From Melitaea cinxia (Eukaryota; Arthropoda; Insecta; Lepidoptera; Nymphalidae): DNA of 64,000 bases. The position numbers and the translations under genes were made by a program. Positions 32,596-42,962 of the stretch are shown in pieces. A model generated the notes under the pieces. It saw only the letters and a program-made list of their open reading frames with translations. It was not told the origin of the DNA and searched no databases. Location of the stretch: NCBI RefSeq assembly GCF_905220565.1, contig NC_059401.1:15930766-15994765 (forward strand). Direction: 5' to 3'. How positions within the stretch are numbered: the first letter of the stretch is position 1; every line of letters begins with the position of its first letter.

Positions 32596-32912
32596 TCTAA
32601 TATATAAAATTCTCGTGTCGCGGTGTTTGTAGTTAAACTCCTCCGAAACGGCTTGATCGATTCTCATGACATTTTGTGTGCATATTGGCTAGGTCTGAGA
32701 ATCGAACAACGTCTATTTTTCATCCTCCTAAATGTTAAGGGTAGTCCACCCCTAAAAATTTTTTCTTAATTTTTAGATAAATTATTTATTTTTTATTTTA
32801 TTATGATTTGGCGTTGAAAAATACATACAATCCTAAATTTTCACCGTTCTACCACTAACTCCTATTTTTAAATAGCGTTCAGCGGCAAGACAACGTTTGC
32901 CGAGTCAGCTAG
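32596..32912 (+). mobile_element. Non-autonomous Helitron, complete
   Basis: It starts TCTAATATATAAAATTCTCG after A32595 and ends with hairpin cggcaagacaacgtttgccg, gagtcagCTAG and T32913. It inserted immediately beside the terminus of a family D repeat. The same family as 26291-26590 with high similarity. No ORF. Confidence 0.9.
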
Positions 32913-34136
32913 TAAAACTAATATAATTATGAAAGTCTTGTCTAATCTTCAATGTAGGAACAAAATGTAAATTTTTGGTCGTTACTAACAATTATTATAA
33001 ATCTTTCTTCCATCTGTTGCCCTTCTCTTGGACTATATATAAACATTATATTTGCCAACACGCAGTTGACTAACATAGCAAATTAAGGTCTAACCTTAAC
33101 AGGTAAAACGATTTTTGCACATCTATGGGATATTTACAGACAATTTAAGTATATTGTGATATTCAAACTGTGTTTACTGACATTTTTAGGAAAATTTATT
33201 ATATAAACCATTTTATTTTCAATTCACCCCTTTAAACGGTCGCTGTTCTAGCCTGCATTTGATACAGCAAAATTTGAATTTTTCCATTCCAATAAAAACG
33301 CAAAGCGCGTAATTGCTTCCATTACCGAAAAATGTCACATAAATTCCTTAGTACGTTCCCCTCCCGATGAAAACGTTCGAAGCGAGATTTTAATTACAGA
33401 AATATTATTATGTCTGTTGTTGAATAAAAGCGATTTAGAAGGAAAACATTCGAGGATACGGACAAAGGCCACGTCGTATATAAAGGGCATAAATAATAAT
33501 GATCGTGGCCACCGAAAGCATAAATAAAGTGGTGGGCAGAGGACACGTGAGCAAACTTTCGCTCGAGCAAACAACGTGAGTGTCACAGTGGGGGGGACGT
33601 GCGAAAAATAAATACGTACACAATCTCTGCCACACAAATACACATTCGGAGGACGTAATGTGTTTGCGGTACTGAAGGTTTCTCCTTATGACGAACGTGC
33701 GTCGTGTGCAGACCCGTTCAAATATTGTCGCCATTTAAACCTTTGACGTTATCGACTTGTGTGATCGAATCCTGGCTACGATATAAAGGTACATAATATG
33801 TAATGATATTGGATCAGAACGTTGACGCTTTTTTTTTTAAGTTTTTTAAGAACTATTCGTATACACTATATCTTTCAGAGTCTATAGTTTTCAATTTGTA
33901 TTTGCAGAGACGTTTTAAGTAGTTGAATGTTTAAAAAGATGAAAAATTAATGCAATTTGTTTATAATTCTTATTGATTTAGTTAACAGAAACCGTACTGT
34001 ACACGTTTGTGCATTTAAACAAATTTTACAAACCTGATTATAAAATAAGTCAGGTTTAGATCTGAAATAAAAACCTAACTTACTAAGTAAATATTTTTAT
34101 ACTGAACTATTTATGTACAGCGACTACCATTTTCAT
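32913..34136. other. Non-repetitive DNA with promoter-like segment
   Basis: No gene can be supported. 33470-33620 includes gtatataaagg (TATA-like) and an E-box CACGTG within ggacacgtgagc. Overlapping minus-strand ORFs of 102 and 99 codons (33335-33643, 33435-33734) lack any recognisable domain. Confidence 0.4.
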
Positions 34137-34166
34137 CTAGCGACCCAGCCCAGCTTCGCACGGGGT
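34137..34166 (-). mobile_element. Helitron 3' terminus fragment
   Basis: CTAG followed by cgacccagcccagcttcgca and cggg is the reverse complement of the end at 61967-61995 (cccgtgcgaagccggagcgg, gtcgCTAG). The body is not recognisable. Confidence 0.6.
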
Positions 34167-34319
34167 CCTTTGAACAATTTGTTGGTGCTTCGACAGTGAT
34201 AGAACGTCGTTACAAAAAGTTTTTTTAGTAATCATTTAATTTTAAATATATATACAAAAGTTTCATCTTTGCACTGAAAAGCAACGTCCTTAAAATAATA
34301 ATTGATTTGAGAACTCTGA

Positions 34320-34440
34320 TATACGCGCGATCGCTTCTAATACTGCTTAGCTATACTATAGAGCGTGGCGCGGCGCGCGATACGCCATTAATTGGCAGGC
34401 CGCGGTGCGAGGTAGCGCGACGCGGTGCCAACCGTTTAGG
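34320..34440. other. GC-rich island with CpG and a homeodomain-type site
   Basis: In a strongly AT-rich surrounding, about 34350-34430 is full of CGCG and GCGC steps (gagcgtggcgcggcgcgcga, aggccgcggtgcgaggtagc). In the middle is gccattaattggc, a near-palindrome with a TAATTG core. No ORF of note. It could be a regulatory CpG island or an eroded GC-rich repeat. Confidence 0.35.
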
Positions 34441-36892
34441 TGCAACGGATTTTTTTTTTTGTTACGTGTAATTTTAAAACCGTGATAACTTTTAAAGTAT
34501 TCATTTAAAGTTAACGGACAATTTTGATCTAGGTGAAATGGCCAAGGTTACTAATGTACTTATTTGGATAAGTATTATTTCTAATTAGGAGACATTAGCT
34601 TTGCTAATAATGTAATATATTGAAATTAATTATTACTTTTTTGACGGCTTCATCACAAAACACGGTATTTGATTAATTAGAATGTTTTGTACGTAAACTT
34701 TCGAATAATACATCAAAATCCATTCCGTGGTTTAAAAGGAGAAAGCCTTTGCTAAACAGTATATATATAATAAATAATATAAAACTAAAAGAGCACAATC
34801 AAAATCGAAACGTTATCGAAACATTACAATAGTAAGAAATACGATATTAAACGAAAATTCCAGTACTTTTGACTTTCGTCGGTTAAGTAAATTATTTAGA
34901 TGTGTTTTTAGTTCAAACAAATCATCATCTGTGTTACCTTTTAAATATTAAATTAAAATGTTGAAATAAGAACCGTTTTGTCCTGTATCGTGTGAACGTA
35001 ACGCAGCCGCTGCATACTTATAATTTAATCCCGAGTCCACCCAACAGCCCGCCATTTACATAGCCAGGCAAAGCCGTTTGTTTATTTTGGCCGGCACTGG
35101 ATTGGACGCGTCCGAATTGAGCGTAATTAACTTTATACTAAAAGTTGAGTACTTTGTACTCGTACGTTACGTCATTGAGCTTAATTAAATGAACGTGAGA
35201 TGTCCGTTACACTACATTATACGCTTTGATCCCATTTACCCTAATTTCATTACCAGCGAATAGAATATTAACGGGAGACAGTGAGTCATTGATAGAAACG
35301 CAACCGATTACTGTACTTAGTTACGTCGAGCACGAGTAGCAATATAATTTTGTTATCTAAAACCGCTGCTGGCTAGTGGTACGCGTTTTTTCTTTGTTGA
35401 GATTAGCTGTTTAAAATTCCTTTCGTCGGACATGCAATTAAGTTTTACTGTAATTTTGTTGCAGGGTAGGTTAAATTGCAAATTGGAAAGATACTAGGTT
35501 ACGCGAATAAAATTCGACGGTGGTGATTCTAGCTTCATCTGATTTTATTCCAATTATTTTATTTTGAATGATAAAAATAATACGATTCGGCGCAAAACCG
35601 TATAATAGAAGTATATTATACGAGAAAGGCTAAGTGAGGTAAAAACTTTTACGACTTAATATCCAATTTGGCAAGGTAGCCAAGACATGTACGTATAGAC
35701 AAGCGTCCTGGCGACTTTACGGCCGTATAAAGCCTTTGTAAGGCGTGTACGCCTTAAAGCATATAAGGTGAGCCATTACCTAACACCATAACTCCTGTTT
35801 AGACTGGGGACAGGCGCACCTCCTCCTACATTGTCGGTTAATTTATGGCACGTCAGTTTATTACCGCGGACGAGTCATTCATTTGTCTGCCCCATTTCGC
35901 ATAGGAATTATTTGTAATTGAGTAATTTGTCAATTGAGGTCGAGGGATCTGTTTGGCTGGAACTCCCTTCGTGTGCCACGATGAAGACTTCATTTTGATG
36001 ATCAATAATTCATTTTGTTCTGTGAATGTGGGCATTATTTATTTCCTAAGTCTTTAAGTTGTTCGTTTTTTTCAAAGTACTGTTATTGTTACGAAATCGT
36101 AAAAGTATAACAATTTGTTATGGAAATTAAGATCAAAACGCCGAAACTTTATTAAAGTTAAGTTTTCCATCTGAGAGACAGCGCCGCTCGCTCGACGGTA
36201 CTGTCTCACCCACATTTCATAGATCGCTAAACAAGTATATTTGCCGAGATGTTCCAATTTAACCAACTCTTGCTACGTAAAATTTCGTCGCTGCGATGTT
36301 TGTTTATTTATTTACGGATCCTCCTTCACTTTCCATTCCGTCCCCGTTCCGTTCACGTTTTGGCACGAGATCGTGGTTCCTGTATAAATAAATGGTTAGG
36401 CCAACTCTCTAACTTTCACTCTTTGGCCGCAAGCCAAACCTTCAGGATCAGTGCTGACTTTCGACGAAAACACTGGATAAAAATAATTTATTTATATGAT
36501 ATTTGAAATCGCTATATCGCTACGAATTTTACGCTATCCTTTTGAGGTTTGGTATCGAATTTTCGAATAGAAATTCTTTTTGGAAATTCGGTCTATCTCA
36601 AATTGGATGTACAGTCCTTTTGCGTCTCTTTATTATTGGAGTGTTTGAGTGTAGATTGAGTATTTTTACTTGTCGAAGATTGTGTGGGATGGAAAGTGTA
36701 TTTCGTTACGTACGGATTAAAATTCATGTAAATGCTAAACGAAATGTAATTTTCTTCTAGCATTATTTGTATAGGGTATATCTTCATGATTTTATAAAGT
36801 ATTCGGTTGAATTTGTTATCAAGTTTATTCTATATAGGTTCTATATTTATAGTTTTTTTTTAAAATAAGATTAGATGGTCATAAAATTGAAG
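34441..36892. other. Non-repetitive DNA, no gene recognised
   Basis: Stretches near 35030-35115 and 35840-36000 are less AT-rich and could be conserved non-coding sequence, but nothing decisive is visible. ORFs at 36249-36506, 36503-36760 and 36072-36266 carry no motif I know. Confidence 0.4.
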
Positions 36893-37130
36893 GGCCTGGT
36901 ACCTGGTAAGCGGTTACCGTAGCCTACAAACACTTACAACACCACAAGCATCTAAGATGCGTTGCCCCCCCCAACACCCCCCAACGATACCAAGAGTTCC
37001 GGCCACCTTACTCACCAAAGGAACACAATTCTACTTGGAAGCGGTATTATTTAGCTGTGATCATCTGTATGTCTGAGGATCTCCAGAGGACTGCCCTAGA
37101 TTTTGAGCAGAATATATTTTGCTGTACCCA
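36893..37130 (+). repeat. Family D repeat
   Basis: It shares ggtaagcggttaccgtagcc, aacaccacaagcatctaaga, gccaccttactcaccaaagg and ttatttagctgtgatcatct with copies at 57005 and 47088. A C-rich tract lies at 36966-36983. It ends near the gttttgctgtaccc-like clause. Confidence 0.75.
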
Positions 37131-37555
37131 ATTTAAATCGAAACCGTTTTTTTAATGTTTCTCTAATAATAATGAAAATACACTCGTTCAAACACAGAGT
37201 TGTAATCCGTGTATTACGATTAGTAAACAAGTGCGGTGCGGATAACTCCGGCACCGCTAGCTACGTCACGTATTTCATCGCCTGTAATTGTCTCATCGCG
37301 ATTAAGACATAAACACACTGAATATATCGTCCCTTTGATCAGTAGGGTTTATAAAGATCAAGGGCATTAAGCAATAAGCACAATCTATATTACGAGTGCG
37401 GGAAACGAATTCAACAAGATTACATTTTTTTGTCAATTTTTTTTTCTTTTTTGGGTGTACCTAACTAAATGTTTGGTTGCATACAAACTTTTAAAATATC
37501 TTTTACTGAGTAAGCATTTTATTTGATAGTTATTTAAATATGTTAATATATAATA
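37131..37555. other. AT-rich DNA, nothing recognised
   Basis: No repeat or gene recognised. Confidence 0.45.
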
Positions 37556-37908
37556 CTAGCTGTGCCCTCGACTTCGTCCGCGTGAAGTGAAAAAAAATAT
37601 TGTTCAGTTCGCAGAATTACAAAATAAATGAATTTCTAAAATAAAAGTAGCCTATGTTACTCCTTATCACATCAGCTATCTGCCAGTAAAAGCTCCGTCA
37701 AAATCGGTCCAGCCGTTTCAGTGATTAGCCGAAACAAACAGACAGACAGACATATAGACAGACAGGCAAACAGACAGACGGACAAAAATTGTAAAAAAAA
37801 TTTTTGGGTATAAGTACCGTGTAAACATCCACATGCAATTAGTAAAAAGCGGTTATTTTAATATTACAAACAGACACTGCAATTTTATTTATTCGTGTAG
37901 AGTATAGA
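37556..37908 (-). mobile_element. Non-autonomous Helitron, complete
   Basis: On the minus strand it runs from TCTATACTCTACACGAATAA (after A) through aaccgctttttactaattgc, a GTCTGTCTGT-rich region and gaaacggctggaccgatttt, to a GC-rich end cgcggacgaagtcgagggca then cagCTAG and T. It is the same family as 42139-42459. The GACA/GTCT microsatellite (about 37735-37785) is expanded in this copy. No ORF. Confidence 0.88.
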
Positions 37909-39628
37909 TTTAAGTTTGAGATATCTTTGTAACAAAGTCAAAAAGGTATTGTCTTTTACTTTACTCTCTTTTTATTATTATTATAAAACAAAAAACTGCA
38001 ATATATAATAGTTTAAATGTAGTTTTAATTGTGTTTTCTTTAATTGTTTAAGTAAAATAACATTTTTTGATCTTCAAAATAATTTTAACACTTAAAGAAA
38101 AAAAAATTGTAAATTGAACAATTAAGATATGTGTTTGGAAGTAGTGTCACCTATAGTTAGTGGGAATGATAAATTTCGCAATAAAACGCACTCACTCTGC
38201 GATTATCATCTCAGAGACCATAAACGAACAAAACAAACACATCACACGCCCCGCGCCACGCGTACGAAGATTTCATTACCACATAAAAATGTATACTTGT
38301 ATAGTCTAACCTTTTAGATGCACACATCGAATCGAAATATCCATAAAAGCTTTTATAATAAACATGAAATTAGTCGTTTTCAATGCAAATCCTATTTATA
38401 TTTTACTTTTTTTTTGTACAGTATTTAAAGTATTGACTCGGACCAATAACAGCTTAATTTGTTCCGTTGAGATTCCTGTCTAACCCAAGTGTCTCCGGTA
38501 ACCTTATTTTAATATTAATTTCATTTATCGTCACTCACGCTAGTAAAATAGCTGATGGCAGTCCTCTGTCTTCGATCAAATTATACGGCACGCTCACGCA
38601 TTTACTTGATGAATGTGTACGCAAATGCGCATCAAGTCGAGACGGAATTATATTTATCAGACGGAAGGGAAAGGGACGCGAAACACGAAATTCGTTTTCC
38701 GCGCAAAGTTAAGTGAGTTAAATCTCCAAATAAAAGGTGGGCTGTGGAGTCAGCAGGCTGAGTTGCTGACTCCGACTTGCTATGCTAATGAAGTTGCCAG
38801 TCCCTCGGCCCCGCGGCCCCCGCCCCGCTCCCGAACAAAACACTCGTTATCTCCAGAGATGATCTAAATGTAAGGGCCTCGTTACTGGCTGTGATTACAG
38901 ACGCCTCCGGACACACGATTGTTTACCGCGATAACAACCTACTGACTTGTTTTAAAGTAATAAATGTTTAATCTATTCATCGTAGTTCCGAACTTTCATT
39001 TCAATTTTCTCGTCACCCTAAATCCTGTTGAGGGTTGAGCGAGCTCGATTATATTTGTACGTTATTACGTTTTCAACAGGCGATATAAAATTATATATGA
39101 CTTGTTATTCCGTCTAATTGAATAATACACTCTAGATGCCTGTCCGCGATAGCAGTTAAAAAGCTGATTAAGTAAAAGATAAGTAAAGTCTTGTAGAAAG
39201 AGGCCATTAAAGTTTTACAAGACGAGATCCTATCTTTATTTGATGACGAGATCGTGTAAAACTTCGCTTTGATATCGAGATGCTCATTTCAGTTAGAAAA
39301 TTATAAATTACATTCGCCTCTAAGATTTCTCAAGTTTCTTTAGGATGTATAAATGTTAAGAGAAATATTGTGTTCGTTGTATGATTTATAGCGGGACCAA
39401 AACTTGTTCTTTAGGTTATGTTTCAATAACTATAATTACTTTGAATATTATAATTATTATTAATTGCTTCGATGTTTTTGTGTGGCGTTTATTCTTTAGT
39501 CAATTCACAATTGGTGTCGAAGCGTGTTAAACCTCCAAAGGTCTTATACATGTCTACACATTATTTTGTGATGAGGTTGTTTATTTAAAGTAATTAAATA
39601 ATAATATTTTTGCTTCTGTCACTCCATT
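37909..39628. other. Non-repetitive DNA, includes a GC-rich segment
   Basis: No gene can be supported. 38744-38935 stands out in composition (separate entry). ORFs at 38129-38317, 38467-38712 and 38613-38867 are short and without motifs. Confidence 0.4.
38744..38935. promoter_or_regulatory. GC-rich segment with inverted MARE half-sites
   Basis: ggagtcagca (38746-38755) and its exact reverse complement tgctgactcc (38764-38773) form a 10-bp inverted repeat with an 8-nt loop. Each arm holds a TGCTGAC/GTCAGCA half-site of Maf-type (MARE) elements. Next come tatgctaatgaag and a C/G-rich tract (ccccgcggcccccgccccgc). The combination suggests a regulatory element or promoter island. This is inference from composition and motifs. 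Confidence 0.3.
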
Positions 39629-39712
39629 TTTGGCGCGAACTTTTGGAGGCCTATATCCAGCAGTGGACTGTGATAGGCTGAAGTGATGATGTCATTATGA
39701 TGATGGTATATT
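39629..39712 (+). mobile_element. Family B tail fragment
   Basis: ttttggcgcgaacttttgga, then cctatatccagcagtggact and gataggctgaagtgatgatg: the last 80 bp of family B with its simple tail. Confidence 0.8.
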
Positions 39713-39727
39713 TATCAAAAAAAGATC

Positions 39728-39845
39728 TCTTTAAGTATAAAAGTTGTCACGCAAAACACAATCATTAAGTTGCTTATCATAGGAATAGATGACCGTGTGT
39801 GATGTTATATTTATATTTAAACATTTTTATTTACGATATTTCAGG
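39728..39845 (+). mobile_element. Metulj-like SINE, 3' fragment
   Basis: The sequence caatcattaagttgcttatc followed by gaatagatgaccgtgtgtga corresponds to the last 60-70 bp of the SINE at 24151-24399, ending in an AT-rich TTTATATTTA-like tail. Confidence 0.6.
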
Positions 39846-41305
39846 GCAGTAGTAGTAACAGGGTAGTGTCTTAACCGAATTACTGTTAATATTAAGGGCT
39901 CTTAGCAAATATAAGTGTTAATATAGTGATAATAGCGTTCATTTTATCGTTCCATGACCCTCGGGAATGTAATCTCGACCGGCGAAGCACTTACGTAGTT
40001 CAACTACCGACTCGTACAGAATAGACTAACGTCAAAGGCTAGATTGAAAGCATGAGTTTTACATTTTAACATACATTTTTAAGGACCCGTGGAGATCGAG
40101 CAAAAAGTAATAATGTGTCTTTAAGAGATGAAAGTTTATTGAAGCGAGTGAAGTAGCTAAACACTTAAAGAAAATTAAATAAGCGTTGTTGAACGAACAA
40201 TGCTTTGGCTAAATCCTTTGTGTTATCTTACTTATAAATCGGATTTTAGATTGTTTCTGAAAGAATGTGTGTATTAGCTTACGTATTTTTCAACGGTTTA
40301 TATTAAAATAAAAATGGTTATTTAGTGAATGATATAACACGACGTCTAGTAAAAAATAATAGTGCCGTTCGTACAAAAATACTAAATGGAAATTTCTAGA
40401 GTACGTAAACATTGACCATGCTTTTTTTGTGTTAGTTACATTTTTTAATGTCTACCAGCTTCAATTTTTTTGGTATAAGATTATTTGCTATATTATTTAT
40501 TATACTATTTCACAATGTTTTTCGTTTTGAATTTAACAAAAAAATGAAATAAGTAAATAAATCGTTACTTTAAGTTATGAATTCACAAAGTAAACATTTC
40601 TTTTCTAAATCAAGATGATCGTGTACTTTGATTTTGATTTTTCAATACATAATATATTTCCAATACATAATTTGTTTAATTTTGACTGAATTTTAATTTC
40701 ACTATTATTATTATTTTGTTTTTTTTTTTGGATTGTTTTTGTTTATAATTAAAATTAATGAATGTAACTTTTTTTGAAATGTTAATTAATGTGACTTGTT
40801 TAAAATAGTTTATTAATGTAAGTGCTAAATCCGTAGTGATTAATTTTATGTATATATAAAATTAATAATAGTGTATATCTTTCATTAAATATAATTATTC
40901 CAATTACAAAACAAATTATAGATTAGTGGTCCAACTATTTATGACAGAAACCCTAAAATTGAAGTAAAGATGTGAAAATGTTACGTTGTCTCAGATAAAA
41001 TTTCTCATGCATATAAAGGCCGGGTAAGTTGTAAAATAAACTTTTTACTCGCAAAGTCGTAACCCGTAGCCAATGAGTGTAAAATTTAGGATAGTTGAAA
41101 AAAGGGAACACGATGATTTTAGAACTTTTAACCAATTACTGTTTTATAAGCAAATTATTCATGCCTACACGAATGTTATGATCAACTAAGGCTAACAGTT
41201 TATGTACTTATAATGGAAAGCCTTTTAGTTCATAGGTATGGCTGGGTAAATGACTGATGTTGAAGAAATTCATCAATATATAATAATCTATTTTTAGATA
41301 CAATA
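39846..41305. other. AT-rich DNA, nothing recognised
   Basis: No ORF with recognisable content and no repeat shared within the window. Confidence 0.5.
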
Positions 41306-41620
41306 ATTGTGTTTGCTCGCAAACGAAAAAAAAACCGACTTCAATTACATTGACAAGGAATACAACGTAAGTAGACGAAATAAATTAATAAACGCACTTG
41401 TCGTCACTACGATTTTCGAGGGTTTCCCTCGATTTCTGTGGGATCCCATCATCAGATCCTGGTTTCCTTATCATAGTACCATACTTGGGATATCTCCTTT
41501 CCAACAAAAAAAAATCAAAATCGGTTCATAAACGAAGTTATCCCCGAATATACATAAAAAAGAACTATATACGATCGAATTGAATAACCTCCTCCTTTTT
41601 TGAAGGCGGTTAAAAAAAAA
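41306..41620. mobile_element. Family I element with inverted ends, complete
   Basis: It starts with the palindrome gtttgctcgcaaac (41311-41324). Then aaaaaaccgacttca (about 41329-41343) is mirrored at the right by tgaaggcggttaaaaa (41601-41616). The interior has gggatatctcctttccaaca and tcggttcataaacgaagtta. Partial copies lie at 30234, 31195 and 58635. It could be a MITE-like element; no target duplication is clear. The 74-codon ORF is incidental. Confidence 0.65.
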
Positions 41621-42138
41621 TTGGAATAAAATCGAAAACCAAATCACGGAAAAATTATCAAATAAGTTGGCTGCCTCATTAGCACAGTTGCCACTATCTT
41701 TTGGTTATAGGTTTGAGATTTCAATATTTCATTACGACGAGTAAATGTAATTTTAAAATAGTTCTCAGCTTTTTTTATAATTTCGTTACGTTTGTGATAC
41801 GATCAATATTCTTATTAGATGCATGGCAAACGTTGTAAGTTTCAAAGTTTCCATCAAAGCGATCTTACAAACTGTATGTTAATGTTGAATGTGTAGCTTG
41901 ACCGCTGAAGTCAAAGATACCAAGGTGATTAAACCGACTTCCCCACCTCCAATGAGGCAAACTTTCTGTATTTTAGTAGTAAACGTTAATATTCAATTTA
42001 GTGATTGATATTCGTACAAAATAACATCTGATCTTCTCGGATATCAAGTTCATTGAGTTCAAAATATTATGTGTTAATTTGTAAAATTATAATTCAAATA
42101 CAGTGAATTAAAAAAAAAAAATGCACGTTGATATTACA
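41621..42138. other. AT-rich DNA, possible SINE head
   Basis: 41669-41725 faintly resembles a degraded SINE head (cctcattagcacagttgcca ... ggttataggtttgag). Otherwise nothing is recognised. Confidence 0.35.
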
Positions 42139-42459
42139 TCTATACAATAAATAAAATTGGCGTGTCTGTTTATAATATTGAAATAACCGCTTTTTACTAA
42201 ATGCATATGAATGTAGATACGGTACATATACTAAAAACCATTTTTTACAATTTTTGTCTCTTTGTCTGTTTGTATGTTCCGGCTAATCTCGGAAACGGCT
42301 GGATCGATTTTGACGGGACTTTCACTGGCAGATAGCTGATGTAGTAAGGAGTAACTTAGGCTACATTTATTTTAGAAATTCACTTATTTTATAACTCTGC
42401 AAACCGAACAAGTACTTTTTTGATAAATTCCACGCGGACGAAGTCACGGGCACAGCTAG
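42139..42459 (+). mobile_element. Non-autonomous Helitron, complete
   Basis: TC at 42139 follows A42138, and CTAG at 42456-42459 precedes T42460. Signatures are aaccgctttttactaaatgc, atctcggaaacggctggatc, gcagatagctgatgtagtaa and the GC-rich end cgcggacgaagtcacgggca. 321 bp, no ORF. Confidence 0.9.
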
Positions 42460-42596
42460 TTCTCTCATACATTTAAAAACTTCTTTCATTTTTTATGACA
42501 ATTATGCTATTCTTCTTCAAGACTAAACATTTTACCTAATGTTTTAAATGAAGTACAAGCGCTTAATATTCAATTAACGAACAACAGGAAATACTT

Positions 42597-42745
42597 TGGT
42601 TGAGTCTGGAGCAGTCTAACTTCAACCTTACAGAAAATCACGGTCAAATATTACTGCCCTTTAGTAATGTCCTGTAGTGAGTAAGGTAGCCAGATAATCT
42701 GTGTTGACAGCGGGATAGGTAGCTTTTGGTGTTGTCATCCCTAGT
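42597..42745 (-). repeat. Family D fragment, diverged
   Basis: tctggagcagtctaacttca, cagaaaatcacggtcaaata and gtagtgagtaaggtagccag follow the order of the family D copy at 51577-51670. Confidence 0.6.
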
Positions 42746-42783
42746 TAATTGTAATCAATATAATACTATAATAATGGTCTATA

Positions 42784-42962
42784 AAAACGAGTGTGCTTTA
42801 GACCACACGACTGGAGTAAAGCTTCTTTAGCTCCATCTAACTTACATCTCCCTCTCAACTTTCGTTCACCTCGCCCGATCACACTTTTCGTAACGCTCTC
42901 GTCACACATTTACCAGCTTACTTCCAAAGTCAAGCGTGCGTGAAGAAGTTTTACTTCAAAAA
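42784..42962 (+). repeat. Family E, copy 2
   Basis: gtgtgctttagaccacac, cgcccgatcacacttttcgt, cgctctcgtcacacattta and gtcaagcgtgcgtgaagaag match copies 1 and 3 in order and orientation. Confidence 0.75.

Noticed and set aside
33335..33734. Two overlapping minus-strand ORFs near 33.5 kb as a secreted or membrane protein
   Set aside because: Hydrophobic runs such as TIIIIYALYI occur, but there is no signal-peptide-like start, domain or splice context. The two frames overlap, which is more typical of chance openness.
37735..37785. CRISPR-like or satellite array of GACA units
   Set aside because: It is a short microsatellite inside a Helitron. The same GTCTGTCTGT region is present, shorter, in related copies.
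38746..38773. Rho-independent terminator-like hairpin
   Set aside because: The sequence context is eukaryotic and no U-tract follows. It is better viewed as an inverted pair of protein-binding half-sites.
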